A DNA stretch of 64,000 nucleotides, taken from the NCBI RefSeq assembly GCF_007753095.1, contig NZ_CP036348.1:6983411-7047410 (forward strand). Reading direction: 5' to 3'. The translations under genes and the position numbers were made by a program. Source of the stretch: Rosistilla carotiformis. Lineage in GTDB: Bacteria > Planctomycetota > Planctomycetia > Pirellulales > Pirellulaceae. Shown here one piece after another: positions 63,955 to 64,000 of this stretch (position 1 is the stretch's first letter; every line of letters starts with the position of its first letter). Below the pieces are notes generated by a model. The model made no database searches and had not been told where the DNA came from. It saw nothing but the letters and a program-made list of their open reading frames with translations.

Positions 63955-64000
63955 CTAGGCGGCTTTGGCTGTGGCAACTTCTTGTGTCACGCCCGCGACT
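63955..64000 (-). CDS. 3' end of a gene running off the window (partial)
   Basis: On the minus strand the frame ending in TAG at 63955-63957 reads V-A-G-V-T-Q-E-V-A-T-A-K-A-A before the stop, an Ala/Lys-rich ending typical of a real C-terminus, and is open to the window edge. Too short to identify. Confidence 0.4.
   Translation of the reverse strand, partial: VAGVTQEVATAKAA

Overview
The window reads as one stretch of a Planctomycetota chromosome, most likely a Pirellulaceae (Rhodopirellula/Rosistilla-like) organism. This is inferred from a DUF1559 prepilin-type protein (58472), compact GC-rich gene-dense DNA with mirror-image antisense frames, families of palindromic intergenic repeats, and many secreted proteins with plain N-terminal signal peptides. 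No rRNA, tRNA, transposase, integrase or CRISPR array was seen.

Layout. (1) 1-3027: the 3' end of a thioredoxin-fold/trypsin-like protease gene, a secreted peroxiredoxin and a membrane-anchored hypothetical. (2) 3235-38685: a large, apparently undescribed biosynthetic locus. It holds an NRPS (FAAL-ACP-C-A-PCP, no thioesterase), a FOXRED2-like flavoprotein, a stand-alone condensation/PapA-like acyltransferase, an iterative-type highly reducing PKS (KS-AT-DH-MT-ER-KR-ACP-thioester reductase), eight glycosyltransferase-like proteins, a PAPS-dependent sulfotransferase, a PvdE/SyrD-type cyclic-peptide ABC exporter, and a MacA/MacB/TolC-type tripartite exporter. (3) 38973-54621: a secreted GH42-like protein followed by housekeeping genes (leuS, radical SAM, Rieske, MoxR ATPase, hisS, P-II, DUF4430 lipoprotein, tyrS, aldehyde dehydrogenase, SGNH hydrolase). 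(4) 54632-64000: inverted-repeat elements, yaiI, a secreted beta-propeller protein, a small antitoxin-like protein, a DtxR/MntR-type regulator with three TTAG-N6-CTAA operator-like sites in front of the DUF1559 gene, and an operon of two GNAT/FemAB-like transferases plus a cupin/JmjC-like oxygenase. A repeat-rich tail and the end of one more gene close the window.

How the locus may work (inference). The FAAL activates a free fatty acid and loads it on the first carrier domain; the C-A-PCP module adds one amino acid. The PKS builds a reduced, C-methylated chain that its terminal reductase frees as an aldehyde or alcohol. Because the NRPS has no release domain, the stand-alone HHxxxDG acyltransferase is the obvious candidate to release the lipo-aminoacyl chain onto an acceptor, possibly the PKS alcohol or a sugar, as PapA5 does in mycobacterial PDIM synthesis. 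The glycosyltransferases and sulfotransferase would then decorate the product. The exporter set has the same composition as the pyoverdine system (PvdE plus PvdRT-OpmQ). The expected product is a sulfated glycolipid or lipopeptide. No phosphopantetheinyl transferase, MbtH protein, thioesterase or dedicated regulator was found, so these must lie elsewhere or be absent.
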